Shown: piece by piece, positions 53,403 to 62,970 of the stretch | How positions within the stretch are numbered: the stretch's first letter is position 1 | Layout of the letters: each line of letters begins with the position of its first letter | Assembly: GCF_022024015.1 (NCBI RefSeq) | Contig: NZ_CP091786.1 | Location: 1,736,001 to 1,800,000 of the forward strand | Direction: 5' to 3' | Length of the DNA: 64,000 nucleotides | DNA from: Prevotella sp. E9-3 | GTDB lineage: Bacteria > Bacteroidota > Bacteroidia > Bacteroidales > Bacteroidaceae | Translations under genes and position numbers: made by a program | Notes under the pieces: generated by a model | What the model was told of the DNA's origin: nothing | What the model saw: the letters and a program-made list of their open reading frames with translations, nothing else | The model's database searches: none

Positions 53403-54089
53403 ATGGCGAACAATTATTTCCAATTTAAGAAGTTTACCATTTATCAAGACCGTTGCGGAATGAAAGTGGGAACCGATGCAACACTTTTAGGAGCGTGGGC
53501 TCATGGTGGGCGAACTATTCTTGATATAGGCACTGGTACTGGTATTATTGCATTGATGATGGCTCAGCGTTATCCTGATGCATTAATTACAGGTATAGAC
53601 ATAGATAAAGATGCTTGTCTTCAGGCATCAGAGAATGTAAAAGCCTCTCCATACTCTGTTGACATTAAGCTTTGTGATGTAAGAAAAATGGAAGGGATGT
53701 TTGACGCTATCATTACAAATCCCCCTTACTTCGTAGATTCTCTGGAATCGCCGGTTACTAAACGGAATATCGCTCGCCATACATCTTCACTAAGTTTTCG
53801 AGAACTCATTGACAATTCATGGCGATTACTCAATGAAAATGGAGAGTTTTCATTGATTGTTCCAACCGAGAGTAAATCATTGTTAGAGAGTGAGGCTATG
53901 CTGAAAGGTTTTTTCAAAGCACGTCAGTGGGCAATTAAAACAACTGTCCAAAAAGAACCGAAGCGTTATCTTTTAGCATTTATGAAACATCAATGTGATT
54001 CTCTCGATTTTGGTGAGGGAATCATACAAGATGCTCCTAACAAACGTTCCGCTTGGTACGAGCAACTCACTAAAGATTTTTATCTATAA
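53403..54089 (+). CDS. trmN6: tRNA1(Val) adenine-37 N6-methyltransferase
   Basis: This 228-residue class I methyltransferase starts FQFKKFTIYQDRCGMKVGTDATLLGAW in two pieces, the typical TrmN6 (YfiC) opening. The SAM-binding DIGTGTGIIALMMAQ lies near residue 40, and the catalytic NPPYF near residue 101 is the mark of N6-adenine methyltransferases. It should methylate A37 of tRNA(Val). It is convergent with the His8 membrane-peptide gene, nine bases away, and divergent from lon. Confidence 0.9.
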   Translation: MANNYFQFKKFTIYQDRCGMKVGTDATLLGAWAHGGRTILDIGTGTGIIALMMAQRYPDALITGIDIDKDACLQASENVKASPYSVDIKLCDVRKMEGMFDAIITNPPYFVDSLESPVTKRNIARHTSSLSFRELIDNSWRLLNENGEFSLIVPTESKSLLESEAMLKGFFKARQWAIKTTVQKEPKRYLLAFMKHQCDSLDFGEGIIQDAPNKRSAWYEQLTKDFYL

Positions 54090-54098
54090 ATGGGAAGC

Positions 54099-54299
54099 CT
54101 AACCTATGGTGTAGGCAGCAACTACTAATATTGCCATAATAATGGCGATGGCTATCAGTATTCGCTTTCCCCATTTTTCATAAAGCTTACGCATTTCTAT
54201 TGCATGAAGGCTGTCGCGTTTAAACTTACTTGCTCCATCCATCTTATGATGATGGTGATGATGGTGATGTTGTGTCTGTTTGACAGTTGAATCTGACAT
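54099..54299 (-). CDS. Small membrane protein with natural His8 tract
   Basis: This is a 66-residue protein. The N-terminal 18 residues contain eight consecutive histidines after SDSTVKQTQ. A basic amphipathic stretch (KFKRDSLHAIEMRKLYEKWGKR) spans the middle, and a C-terminal membrane helix (about 46-64) ends the protein. No family is recognised. The topology suggests a tail-anchored peptide with a metal-binding cytoplasmic head, which is inference. Codon use looks ordinary for the region. It lies 51 bases downstream of the GH106 gene on the same strand, so it may end that transcript. Confidence 0.7.
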   Translation of the reverse strand: MSDSTVKQTQHHHHHHHHKMDGASKFKRDSLHAIEMRKLYEKWGKRILIAIAIIMAILVVAAYTIG

Positions 54300-54350
54300 G
54301 TTCTATGTTTTTTAATCGTTTTCAAATGTTATCTATGTTTGTTAAAAACG

Positions 54351-57062
54351 TTACTCTGTTAACTTTATAAGTTTAACTTCACTTGCTAAACCGCTTAAAG
54401 TGGGTGTCCATTTGTTGTACAGCGTCTTTTTGTAGTTAATATCAACCACGTTTATATCTTCCATTTTGCGCCATTTTACTTCATCACGGTCCAATTGGCT
54501 GATACGATTGGCTGGTAAGTTTGTAACTTCTATTCGCAGCTCGTTTTCACCCACTTTAAGTGTACCTTTGGTGTTTAGGACAAATGGAACGGACCAGGCA
54601 CATCCAATAAATTGTCCATTAATATATACACGAGCACTTTCTCGAACATCGCCTAAGTCAATAGCCCATAAACTTGAAGGATTGTCTTTTTTCGACATCT
54701 TGAATCGAGTTGTATAGATACCTGTTCCCATCGTTACGCTTGTCTTCTCATCAAGACCTTCCCAAGTTTGTAGCTTGGGTAACTGATAGGTTTTGTTCAC
54801 TTTGGGTGACTCTTCAATAAAAGACAGTGTCCATGGCCCTTCTATAATTTTCGTTTCGGTTACTGTGTGAGAAATGTTTGCTATGAAAGATTGACAGATA
54901 TTCTCTTTCGTTTCGCTGAAAGTCTGGAGTATCATCGACTCACCACTTCGCAAGTTTATATTAACCTTGTTATTGGTAAACGAAGCCTGACTAATTTCCC
55001 CATTCAAAGGATTAAACCACATGGCATTTTTAAAAGGTACAGAAAGAGTGATTGACTCTTCTACATCATTTGGAGTAAGATTGGCAATGAAATAGTGGTA
55101 ACCATTGTCGTTCTTTCTACGGATTGTTTTCATTCCACATTGAGTACGTATCTGTTCAGGAAGAGCAGCCTTTTGTAACTCATTTTTATCTGTATTATAG
55201 AAAATGTGAGCACCTTGCATCTTAAGGGATTCTATGTGCTTTGCTATTCGTTCATCAATTTTTCCTTTATTAGGTATTATTAATCCCTTATATCGTGTAC
55301 CAGCAGATGTGACCAACATTCCATTTACATACGAAACGCCAAGCAATAATCTTTCAGAAATATAGTCACAATCAAACCCCGCTCTGTCAATGTCAAGAAT
55401 GGTTTCAATAAATTCTGGTGCTAACTTGCTCATTTCATGAATTGAGAATTGCATCAACAGTTTACCTGTATTTTTCTTCCACATATCTCGTACTGGCAGA
55501 AGAACCAGAAAGTCATTGTCTGGTTGACCCCATTGCAGAAAACTTTGACAGCGTTCTACGTATTGCATAAAATAGGGAGCGTCACGCCAAATAGAGTTTG
55601 TTGGACTCATGTCAATTGACGCATAAAACTTCCATCCTGGCCAGTCCACGTCTTTTGGCGAGTAGCAGGTGCCATGAAAAAACATATGATTGACACCAGC
55701 ACAAAACATCAAATCGATATCAGGCTTCAATTGAGACAGAGACGTCCTGAAATGTTCAGTTAACCAGGTGAAAGTTTCGCTACTGGTATATGGTTTCCCT
55801 GTAACATGTGCTGCAGATGGAGCATATTTCAGCATCGAGAAGTCAGAGTCGTTCTTGCGAGTATTCCCCGGGTCTTCTCGTAGTCCTTTGATGCCAAAAT
55901 TTGAGAGGCCAAAGCCTTCTATCTCAGGAATATCTACAGCAGCATAACAATCAATGAGATTAGCGGGAGAACCATGCGCTTGATTACGTGTGATTGCTCC
56001 ATGACTGTGAGCCCATGCAGTCCACTGCTGAGTGAAGTTTTCCAACAACAAATCGCTTAAGGTTTCACGATAGTCTGCTAAGACTTTGTTTGAACTATCG
56101 ATTGTTTTGATTGTTGAAATTGTATTAGAATCCAAAGACTTCGAATTAATCGTACTTTGAGCTATTAATTCGGGCAAATGATCTTCCAGTTTATATCCTC
56201 GACGTTTCGCAAACTCTTCAAACATCAAGGGAGTCCATGTGGCTTCGGCAACCTCATAAGAGTCATTGAAAAATGTGTGAGGGTAGGGCGTGTTTGTACG
56301 CTCGAAAGCCTCTTCTATGTGTTTAAGATAGTTACGGACAGCTTTTTTGTTGAAATGATCAATAACAAGTCCATCACCTCCGGGTGCTGCTCGTTTTACC
56401 CTCATTACACCATATTTTATAAAAACTGCAATTAGTTTAACTTCATTCGAATTTGTCAGACTTAAAGGATTGAATATTTTTCCGTCCTTAACATTAGAAG
56501 TGACATCTACAGTTTTTCCATTACTATATAGTATTACTTTGTCGAGGAATGCGTTTTTTTTGTCTTTCTCGGATAATGACAAATCTACGACAGTAGTATT
56601 TTTACTTTCAGGATGAACACCCTTATATCCGTTGATGGTATTCCACACACCATCGCTATCAATAGTTTTTTCTAAAAGTAGAACTTTACATGCGGATTCT
56701 TTTAATGGGACAAATGGTCCCCCAAAAGGCCATCCAGTGCCTGTAGCCATGTCAACTTCAATTCCTTTGCGCTTACCTTGATCCTGTGTAAAGCGCAACA
56801 TCTCCATCCATTGGTTAGACAGAAAGTCAATGTTATTCTTTTCATTGCCCTGCACACCATATATGGGTGTTATTTCCACCGCTCCTATTCCATGGGCAGA
56901 AAGCTCCTTGAGATTCCATTCCAAATTTGATTTATCGACGGCAGATCCTAGCCACCACCAACGCGTACCGGGCTTTGATTCTAGTGTTGGGGTAGGCCAA
57001 CTCTGAGCAAACATTACAGATGACAGAGCGGTAATTGCGATTGTGGATAATAATTTTCTCAT
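54351..57062 (-). CDS. GH106-type alpha-L-rhamnosidase
   Basis: The 903-residue protein has a signal peptide (MRKLLSTIAITALSSVMFAQ). The catalytic region begins TRWWWLGSAVDKSNLEWNL and GIGAVEITPIYGVQG, followed by DMATGTGWPFGGP, the family signature. The C-terminal third contains beta-sandwich domains, including a galactose-binding-like fold near 760-870 (WAIDLGDVRESARVYINGQ). GH106 enzymes remove L-rhamnose from rhamnogalacturonan and related pectins. The neighbouring acetylesterase has the same substrate. It is the last gene of that pair, ten bases apart. No SusC/SusD pair is in the window. Confidence 0.88.
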   Translation of the reverse strand: MRKLLSTIAITALSSVMFAQSWPTPTLESKPGTRWWWLGSAVDKSNLEWNLKELSAHGIGAVEITPIYGVQGNEKNNIDFLSNQWMEMLRFTQDQGKRKGIEVDMATGTGWPFGGPFVPLKESACKVLLLEKTIDSDGVWNTINGYKGVHPESKNTTVVDLSLSEKDKKNAFLDKVILYSNGKTVDVTSNVKDGKIFNPLSLTNSNEVKLIAVFIKYGVMRVKRAAPGGDGLVIDHFNKKAVRNYLKHIEEAFERTNTPYPHTFFNDSYEVAEATWTPLMFEEFAKRRGYKLEDHLPELIAQSTINSKSLDSNTISTIKTIDSSNKVLADYRETLSDLLLENFTQQWTAWAHSHGAITRNQAHGSPANLIDCYAAVDIPEIEGFGLSNFGIKGLREDPGNTRKNDSDFSMLKYAPSAAHVTGKPYTSSETFTWLTEHFRTSLSQLKPDIDLMFCAGVNHMFFHGTCYSPKDVDWPGWKFYASIDMSPTNSIWRDAPYFMQYVERCQSFLQWGQPDNDFLVLLPVRDMWKKNTGKLLMQFSIHEMSKLAPEFIETILDIDRAGFDCDYISERLLLGVSYVNGMLVTSAGTRYKGLIIPNKGKIDERIAKHIESLKMQGAHIFYNTDKNELQKAALPEQIRTQCGMKTIRRKNDNGYHYFIANLTPNDVEESITLSVPFKNAMWFNPLNGEISQASFTNNKVNINLRSGESMILQTFSETKENICQSFIANISHTVTETKIIEGPWTLSFIEESPKVNKTYQLPKLQTWEGLDEKTSVTMGTGIYTTRFKMSKKDNPSSLWAIDLGDVRESARVYINGQFIGCAWSVPFVLNTKGTLKVGENELRIEVTNLPANRISQLDRDEVKWRKMEDINVVDINYKKTLYNKWTPTLSGLASEVKLIKLTE

Positions 57063-57072
57063 AATTCATCAA

Positions 57073-58338
57073 TTAGTTTCCATCAGGCTTTACCGTTACC
57101 ACCATTCGTGAAGGTGCCCATTTGAATTCTTTGTAATTATCTGGTTTTGATGGATCAAAATCTTGCCAATCAGGTCGCAAATAATTTACAATCGGGAGAT
57201 TGAGCTTCTTAATGCCCATAACAACACATTTTGCTACTTCGTATGCACCAAAGGTATTGAAATGGGTGTTGTCTGCCAGTGCTTTTGGCTGATTAGGGAA
57301 TGTATTTGCAGGATAGTGAACTAATAGACGTTTTGAATTTTCAGGACCCATCGTTTCAAAAAGCGTCTTTGTCATTGAGTTGAGGTCTATAAGGGGGACA
57401 TTTTCACGTTCAGCAACTTGTTTCATAACAGCAGGAAAATCTCCATGAGTATTCATGATAGTTGCATTGTCTTTGTCGAAAGCTCGGCGTTGTGTTGGCG
57501 TACAGAACACGATTTCAGCCCCTTTGGCTCTAACCTCATCAACGAATATCTTCAATTGGTACTGATAGTGGTACCAAGCGCCATCACCAGGACGATGTTC
57601 TTTTTCATCGTTATGTCCAAATTCTACAAATACATAATCGCCTTTTTTTAGTGTCGCGAGAATCTTAGCAAGACGGAATGAACCGATAAAAGTGCGAGCA
57701 GTAAGTCCACTTTCAGCATGGTTGGATATAGCTATTTCTGGGCCGAACCAGCGTGTAATCATCTGTCCCCAAGAAGCCCAAGGCTCATCATTCTGATCTA
57801 CGACAGTTGAATTACCACATAAATAAATTGTAGGAACATCAACAGGTTCAATGTGAATGCTTTTAATAGCGGGATTCGAGCCGTTGAACTCTAATGTTAA
57901 TTTGTTGTCCCAAGCTAAATATGTTTTTTCCCGTTCTTTGATTTTTACAAATGTCTTTTCATCAATCTGAGGTGAACGCTTGTTTACAGTAAACTCAACA
58001 ATTTGAATATCTTTTTTTCGTGGTGTTATGATGTTGTCCATTAACAGACGTCGTCCTTCTGCTCTAACGGTCGTATTACCATTCTTACGGCCTCCGACCT
58101 CTATTCTTACGCGATAATTTCCATCTGGAACACCAACTGAATAATAAAAACTTTCTCCCACAAATAAATCTTTTGGGGATAACAAAGTTTTTCCATTCAA
58201 GCGATCAGGTATCAAGTCGTAGCCGTATCCATTTGAAGAATTATAGATAGGTTGAGGTTGAGTGAGGTCGAAATCATAGGATTGAGCCAAAGTTGTTAAT
58301 GGTCCAAAGACAAGTAAAGTTAGAAGTAGTCTTTTCAT
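57073..58338 (-). CDS. Rhamnogalacturonan acetylesterase (SGNH/CE12-type)
   Basis: The 421-residue protein has a signal peptide (MKRLLLTLLVFGPLTTLAQ). A carbohydrate-binding-like beta domain (about 25-155) precedes an SGNH esterase (about 165-400). Block I is CGNSTVVD (serine nucleophile), block III is FGHNDEKEH (Asn in the oxyanion hole) and block V is DNTHFNTFGA (Asp-His pair). It should remove acetyl groups from rhamnogalacturonan, easing attack by the GH106 enzyme encoded ten bases downstream. The pair is probably exported and membrane-associated or periplasmic. Confidence 0.88.
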   Translation of the reverse strand: MKRLLLTLLVFGPLTTLAQSYDFDLTQPQPIYNSSNGYGYDLIPDRLNGKTLLSPKDLFVGESFYYSVGVPDGNYRVRIEVGGRKNGNTTVRAEGRRLLMDNIITPRKKDIQIVEFTVNKRSPQIDEKTFVKIKEREKTYLAWDNKLTLEFNGSNPAIKSIHIEPVDVPTIYLCGNSTVVDQNDEPWASWGQMITRWFGPEIAISNHAESGLTARTFIGSFRLAKILATLKKGDYVFVEFGHNDEKEHRPGDGAWYHYQYQLKIFVDEVRAKGAEIVFCTPTQRRAFDKDNATIMNTHGDFPAVMKQVAERENVPLIDLNSMTKTLFETMGPENSKRLLVHYPANTFPNQPKALADNTHFNTFGAYEVAKCVVMGIKKLNLPIVNYLRPDWQDFDPSKPDNYKEFKWAPSRMVVTVKPDGN

Positions 58339-58404
58339 ATATATATATTGTTTTTCAAATTTAATTATTTGTAAAAGTATTTTAGATTGGTTTTCCAGGG
58401 AATG

Positions 58405-59010
58405 TTAGGTTTGGTATGTCCCGATATTCTTAATGATTCGCGCTGGGACGCCTGCCACTAAAACTCCATCAGGTACATCTTTTGTTACTACGGCACCTGC
58501 AGCAACTACGACATGTTGACCTATTGTCACACCTGGCAGAATCACAGAGTTTGCGCCTATCCAAACATCATCACCTATTACTACCTGACGAGTACTCACC
58601 CCTTGCTCATCAATACGTAAAGTTATACTTTGAAAATTATGATTCAGAGCTGTAACTGTAACACATTGTGCCAAATTGACATGATTTCCAATAGAAACAG
58701 GACCAATAATAGTGTTATGTAAGCCTATACGAGTATTATCGCCTATAATAATATCGCCAACGGCATTGTTTATACAAGAAAAAGATTCAATAACACTCTT
58801 TTTTCCCAAGTGGAAACGGCGATAGGGTGGAGTATCCATTCTAACAGAATTATGAATAATACAACCTTTTCCACGATACTGATATATTGGAGCCAACAAC
58901 CGAATGTACCATCGTGGTCGCGTGGCTGTCTGGTTCATAATGAGCAGTTCAATCAGTCTCTTAATTCGTGGACTGCTCTTCAGTCGTTGTCGCAGATGTT
59001 CTATTTGCAT
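58405..59010 (-). CDS. Hexapeptide-repeat O-acetyltransferase
   Basis: This 201-residue protein has left-handed beta-helix hexapeptide repeats (about 80-195), such as [19 protein letters not shown], with [15 protein letters not shown] and [20 protein letters not shown]. The putative catalytic histidine is in ALNHNF. It resembles acetyltransferases that decorate surface polysaccharides (WcaF/maltose O-acetyltransferase type). The N-terminal 65 residues are basic, with helices that could contact membranes or a partner. A TTG at 59025 lies 4 bases from the promoter box, so ATG 59010 is preferred. It is transcribed upstream of the acetylesterase, 66 bases apart. Confidence 0.82.
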   Translation of the reverse strand: MQIEHLRQRLKSSPRIKRLIELLIMNQTATRPRWYIRLLAPIYQYRGKGCIIHNSVRMDTPPYRRFHLGKKSVIESFSCINNAVGDIIIGDNTRIGLHNTIIGPVSIGNHVNLAQCVTVTALNHNFQSITLRIDEQGVSTRQVVIGDDVWIGANSVILPGVTIGQHVVVAAGAVVTKDVPDGVLVAGVPARIIKNIGTYQT

Positions 59011-59029
59011 CTTTATATATTTCAAAATG

Positions 59030-59037
59030 CAAAATTA
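59030..59037 (-). promoter_or_regulatory. -7 promoter box for hexapeptide acetyltransferase
   Basis: The minus strand reads TAATTTTG, 19 bases before ATG 59010. It supports the shorter start. Confidence 0.45.
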
Positions 59038-59088
59038 TGAAAATATATTTAAACGACCAAATAAAGTTATATAATTGAATGAATTGAA

Positions 59089-61644
59089 CTATACAATTGT
59101 ATAGCTCAACTCATCCTTACCTTCAATTTTCTTTATACTTATTGTAGAACCAAGTGGAATATTCTCATTGACTATGAGTTCAGCTATTCCGTCCTCAATA
59201 TAATTCTGGATAGCTCTTTTCAATGGACGTGCTCCAAACTGTACATCATAGCCTCTTTCTGCTACAAATTGTTTCGCTTCATCACTTAGCTCAACTTTAT
59301 ATCCCATTTCGTCAATTCTATGCCAAAGATTGCTTAATTCAATATCTACAATCTGTTTGATAGCATTTAAGTCTAGTTGGTCGAAAGTGATTATCTCATC
59401 CAAACGGTTTAAGAACTCTGGCGAGAACTGCTTTGAAAGAGCTTTTTGAACTATGCTTCGAGCATGCTCTTTGTCTTTGTCATTCATATTAATGCCTATA
59501 TTAGAAGCATTAAAGCCAACGCCTCGTCCAAATTCTTTCAATTGTTTGGTACCCGCATTAGAAGTCATAATAATAACAGTGTTGCGGAAATCAACGAAAC
59601 GCCCATTTCCATCAGTCAATCGACCTTCGTCGAGTACTTGAAGTAATAAATTAAATACGTTACCATGGGCCTTTTCAATCTCATCAAGCAATACTATTGA
59701 ATAGGGATGGCGGCGAACACGTTCTGTGAGTTGTCCACCTTCTTCATAACCAACATAGCCAGGAGGTGCACCAATAAGTCGCGAAACATTGAATGACTCG
59801 GTATATTCACTCATGTCAATACGAATGAGCGAATCGGTTGAGCCAAACATGAATTCAGCCATCTTTTTTGCCAAGTATGTTTTACCAACGCCAGTAGGTC
59901 CAAGAAACATGAATACCCCAATAGGATGGTTTGGATCTTTTAAGCCAACTCTGTTGCGCTGAATCGCCTTAACCATTTTGTCAATAGCCGAATCCTGAGC
60001 AATAACAGCGTTTTTTAGTTCTTTTGCCATACCTTTTAGGCGAATTCCTTCTTCATCAGCCATTTTCTGTACGGGTACACCTGTCATCATAGATACGACG
60101 TTTGCAATAGTCTCAGCATCAACAGTTTGTTTGTCATCCATGGAACCATTGCTCCAATCGTTACGCATCATAACTAAATTAGCTTCTAATTCAGTTTGAC
60201 GATCTCTGTAGCTGGCAGCCAATTCGAAATTCTGGTTGTGTACAGCTTGCCTCTTCTTTTCTAAGACGGATGCCAATTCTTTCTCTTTGTCAATTATTGC
60301 AGGTGGAATATGGGCTGTTGACAGATGAACTCGCGAGCCTGCTTCATCTAATGCATCAATTGCTTTATCAGGAAATGCACGGTCAGTAATGTATCGCTCT
60401 GTCAGTTTGACGCATGCCATGATGGCATCATCACTATACTCAACATGATGATGGCGTTCGTATCTGTCTTTAATGTTATGAAGAATCTGAAGCGTTTCAT
60501 CGCGGGTTGTTGGCTCAACCACTACTTTTTGGAATCTTCGTTCAAGAGCTCCATCTTTTTCAATAGAATTTCGGTACTCATCTAATGTTGTTGCACCTAT
60601 ACACTGAATAGCTCCACGTGCAAGAGCTGGCTTCATGATATTTGCAGCATCCATAGAACCTGGCGAAGATCCAGCTCCAATGATTGTATGAATCTCATCA
60701 ATAAAGACAATAATATCCGGATCGTTTTCAATCTCTTTTAAAAGGGCACGGATACGTTCTTCAAATTGACCTCGATATTTAGTTCCTGCCACTATGGCAG
60801 TCATATCTAAACTTACTAAACGTTTATTGAAAAACATTGGAGAAGTCTTGTGCTGAGCTATAAGTTGTGCAAGACCTTCAACAATTGCGCTTTTACCGAC
60901 TCCGGGTTCTCCAATAAGAATAGGATTGTTCTTTTTGCGCCTTCCAAGTATTTCTACTACACGCTGTATCTCTCGCTCACGACCAACAACAGGATCAAGC
61001 TTACCTTCAACTGCGGCTAAAGTGAGATCTATAGAAAAATTATCCAAAACAGGGGTCTTAGATTCTTTTTTCTGTTGTGTGGTTGTAGAACTACCATTAG
61101 TAGAATTTCGTTGACTTGAAGCTCCAGCTGTTTCAAATTCTTCATCCTCATCTTCGTTGTCGCCTGGCAGTGAAATTCCATCTTGAACCGATATTTGTTG
61201 TTCATTATTTGTTGAGTGCATTAGACTCAGAACATCATCGTAATTCATATTATAAAATTCAAGTATTTGTTTAGCGCCATTTGCAGCCTGATCATGTAAT
61301 ATAGCCAACAACAGGTGTTGCTCGTCCACCTTTGTCATATGCTGAATACGTGCTTCAAGGACTGCCAATTTTAAAATATTTGATGCCTTTTCGTTGAGTA
61401 CTAGCTCGTTAGTGTTAATAGGAACTCCTAATTGGTCATTGCGAACTTTTTCCTCAAGTTGTATCTTAACTGATTGCAAGTTAATACGCAAACGATGAAA
61501 GATATCAATAACAGGACCATCCTTCATACGCATCATACCCAAAAGCAGATGCTCAGGGCCAACTGATAAACTGGCCAATCGTGTTGCTTCCTCTCGACTG
61601 TAGGCAAGTATTTCGGATACTTTATGTGAAAATTGACTTGTCAT
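59089..61644 (-). CDS. clpC: ATP-dependent Clp protease ATPase subunit ClpC
   Basis: This 851-residue AAA+ unfoldase feeds proteins to ClpP. The N-domain (about 1-145) holds two Clp-N repeats. AAA domain 1 has Walker [14 protein letters not shown] and [10 protein letters not shown] middle region with a UVR-like coiled coil ([16 protein letters not shown]) follows, and AAA domain 2 has [16 protein letters not shown] and [10 protein letters not shown]. The length of the middle region matches ClpC better than ClpB, which has a longer coiled coil, and better than ClpA, which lacks it. The start at 61644 is the only strong ATG. clpP is not in the window. Confidence 0.93.
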   Translation of the reverse strand: MTSQFSHKVSEILAYSREEATRLASLSVGPEHLLLGMMRMKDGPVIDIFHRLRINLQSVKIQLEEKVRNDQLGVPINTNELVLNEKASNILKLAVLEARIQHMTKVDEQHLLLAILHDQAANGAKQILEFYNMNYDDVLSLMHSTNNEQQISVQDGISLPGDNEDEDEEFETAGASSQRNSTNGSSTTTQQKKESKTPVLDNFSIDLTLAAVEGKLDPVVGREREIQRVVEILGRRKKNNPILIGEPGVGKSAIVEGLAQLIAQHKTSPMFFNKRLVSLDMTAIVAGTKYRGQFEERIRALLKEIENDPDIIVFIDEIHTIIGAGSSPGSMDAANIMKPALARGAIQCIGATTLDEYRNSIEKDGALERRFQKVVVEPTTRDETLQILHNIKDRYERHHHVEYSDDAIMACVKLTERYITDRAFPDKAIDALDEAGSRVHLSTAHIPPAIIDKEKELASVLEKKRQAVHNQNFELAASYRDRQTELEANLVMMRNDWSNGSMDDKQTVDAETIANVVSMMTGVPVQKMADEEGIRLKGMAKELKNAVIAQDSAIDKMVKAIQRNRVGLKDPNHPIGVFMFLGPTGVGKTYLAKKMAEFMFGSTDSLIRIDMSEYTESFNVSRLIGAPPGYVGYEEGGQLTERVRRHPYSIVLLDEIEKAHGNVFNLLLQVLDEGRLTDGNGRFVDFRNTVIIMTSNAGTKQLKEFGRGVGFNASNIGINMNDKDKEHARSIVQKALSKQFSPEFLNRLDEIITFDQLDLNAIKQIVDIELSNLWHRIDEMGYKVELSDEAKQFVAERGYDVQFGARPLKRAIQNYIEDGIAELIVNENIPLGSTISIKKIEGKDELSYTIV

Positions 61645-61778
61645 AGCCTTATAATCTTTTAATCTAATTATAATACCAACTCTGCAAAGGATGTGCCAAA
61701 TTAAATCTATCTATATATTATATATGTATTAAAATAGTCTTTTTTTGACAAAAACTCGTCTAATTAAATTATTTTGTG

Positions 61779-61786
61779 TACCTTTG
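61779..61786 (+). promoter_or_regulatory. -7 promoter box for ridA-queC
   Basis: TACCTTTG followed by CAAAG lies 63 bases before the ridA ATG. No second promoter is seen before queC, so both genes may share it. Confidence 0.5.
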
Positions 61787-61849
61787 CAAAGTAAACTTCT
61801 TTCAAAGAGAAAAAAGGTTGAATTCTAACTTAAGCATCAAATATTAATA

Positions 61850-62224
61850 ATGAAAGCTATTGAATCACCTAATGCTCCTGCAGCAATCGGACCTTATAGC
61901 CAAGCCGTACAAACAGGTAATTTAATTTTTTGTAGTGGTCAATTACCAATCGACCCAGCTACAGGTAAGTTTCCAGAAGGTGGAATTAAGGAACAAACCC
62001 GTCAGTCTTTGCTTAACATAAGCAGAATATTAGAGCAAGAAGGTTTGAGTTTAAGTAACGTGGTAAAGACAACTGTTCTTTTGGCTGACATATCTGATTT
62101 TGCAGCAATGAATGAAGTGTATGCTGAAATGTTCAAAGCTCCATTTCCTGCTCGCTCTGCTTTTTCTGTTCGAGATCTTCCAAAAGGCGCATTAGTCGAA
62201 ATTGAATGCATTGCAGAGAAATAA
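61850..62224 (+). CDS. ridA: RidA-family 2-iminobutanoate/2-iminopropanoate deaminase
   Basis: This 124-residue trimeric protein speeds hydrolysis of reactive enamine/imine intermediates released by PLP enzymes. Signature pieces are APAAIGPYSQAVQTGN near the start, IFCSGQLPIDPATGKF in the strand region, and PARSAFSVRDLPKGALVEIE in the last third, where the catalytic arginine sits. The size is standard. It shares an operon with queC, 21 bases downstream. The deaminase activity is known for the family, not shown here. Confidence 0.93.
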   Translation: MKAIESPNAPAAIGPYSQAVQTGNLIFCSGQLPIDPATGKFPEGGIKEQTRQSLLNISRILEQEGLSLSNVVKTTVLLADISDFAAMNEVYAEMFKAPFPARSAFSVRDLPKGALVEIECIAEK

Positions 62225-62245
62225 TATTTTTACATTTAGTTTAAA

Positions 62246-62899
62246 ATGAAAGATTCTGTCATTATTTTAAGTGGTGGTATGGATTCTGTAACAATGCTAT
62301 ATGAATTTGAAGAACGTATAGCATTGGCTGTTTCATTTGATTATGGAAGCAATCACAACGCTCGTGAAATACCATTTGCTCATCAACACTGCATGGATTT
62401 AGGTATTCGTCACATCGTCATTCCACTTGAATTTATGTCAAAGTACTTTAAAAGTTCTCTTCTTGAAGGGCCAGAAGCTATTCCGGAAGGTCATTATGAA
62501 GATGAGAACATGAAATCTACTGTAGTTCCGTTTCGGAATGGAATTATGTTGAGTATTGCCGTTGGAATAGCCGAATCAGCTGGATTAAAACATGTAATGA
62601 TGGCCAATCATGGTGGCGATCATACTATTTATCCAGACTGTCGTGAAGAATTTGTTAATTCATTTTCGGAAGCAGCTAGAACAGGAACATACGTAGGCGT
62701 AACGCTTCTTTCTCCCTACACAAATTTAACCAAAGCAGATATTGCCCGTAAAGGAAAAGAACTAGGGGTTGACTATAGCAAAACTTGGAGTTGTTACAAG
62801 GGTGGGGTAGTTCATTGTGGTCGTTGTGGCACTTGTGTAGAACGACGTGAAGCTTTGGCAGAAGCAGGTATTGAAGATCCTACTGAGTATCAAGACTAA
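62246..62899 (+). CDS. queC: 7-cyano-7-deazaguanine synthase
   Basis: The 217-residue enzyme converts 7-carboxy-7-deazaguanine to preQ0 in queuosine synthesis. The N-terminal PP-loop is IILSGGMDSVTMLYEF, an AMANHGG-like segment (MMANHGGDHTIYPDCR) forms the substrate pocket, and the zinc site near the end is C-x7-C-x2-C-x2-C (SCYKGGVVHCGRCGTCVERR). queD and queE are elsewhere. Tgt, which uses the next intermediate, is encoded at 49.6 kb. It lies 71 bases before transketolase. The gap holds a small hairpin with 8-bp arms, ATAAATAG/CTATTTAT (62924-62931 and 62945-62952). Confidence 0.94.
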   Translation: MKDSVIILSGGMDSVTMLYEFEERIALAVSFDYGSNHNAREIPFAHQHCMDLGIRHIVIPLEFMSKYFKSSLLEGPEAIPEGHYEDENMKSTVVPFRNGIMLSIAVGIAESAGLKHVMMANHGGDHTIYPDCREEFVNSFSEAARTGTYVGVTLLSPYTNLTKADIARKGKELGVDYSKTWSCYKGGVVHCGRCGTCVERREALAEAGIEDPTEYQD

Positions 62900-62970
62900 A
62901 TACAAACAATTAAACAGTTAACAATAAATAGCGACAAGTAAACACTATTTATCAAAATAACTACAAAATT

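Noticed and set aside
62924..62952. Small hairpin before transketolase as riboswitch or terminator
   Set aside because: Only an 8-bp AT-only stem with no T run and no recognised aptamer features; mentioned under queC but not called.
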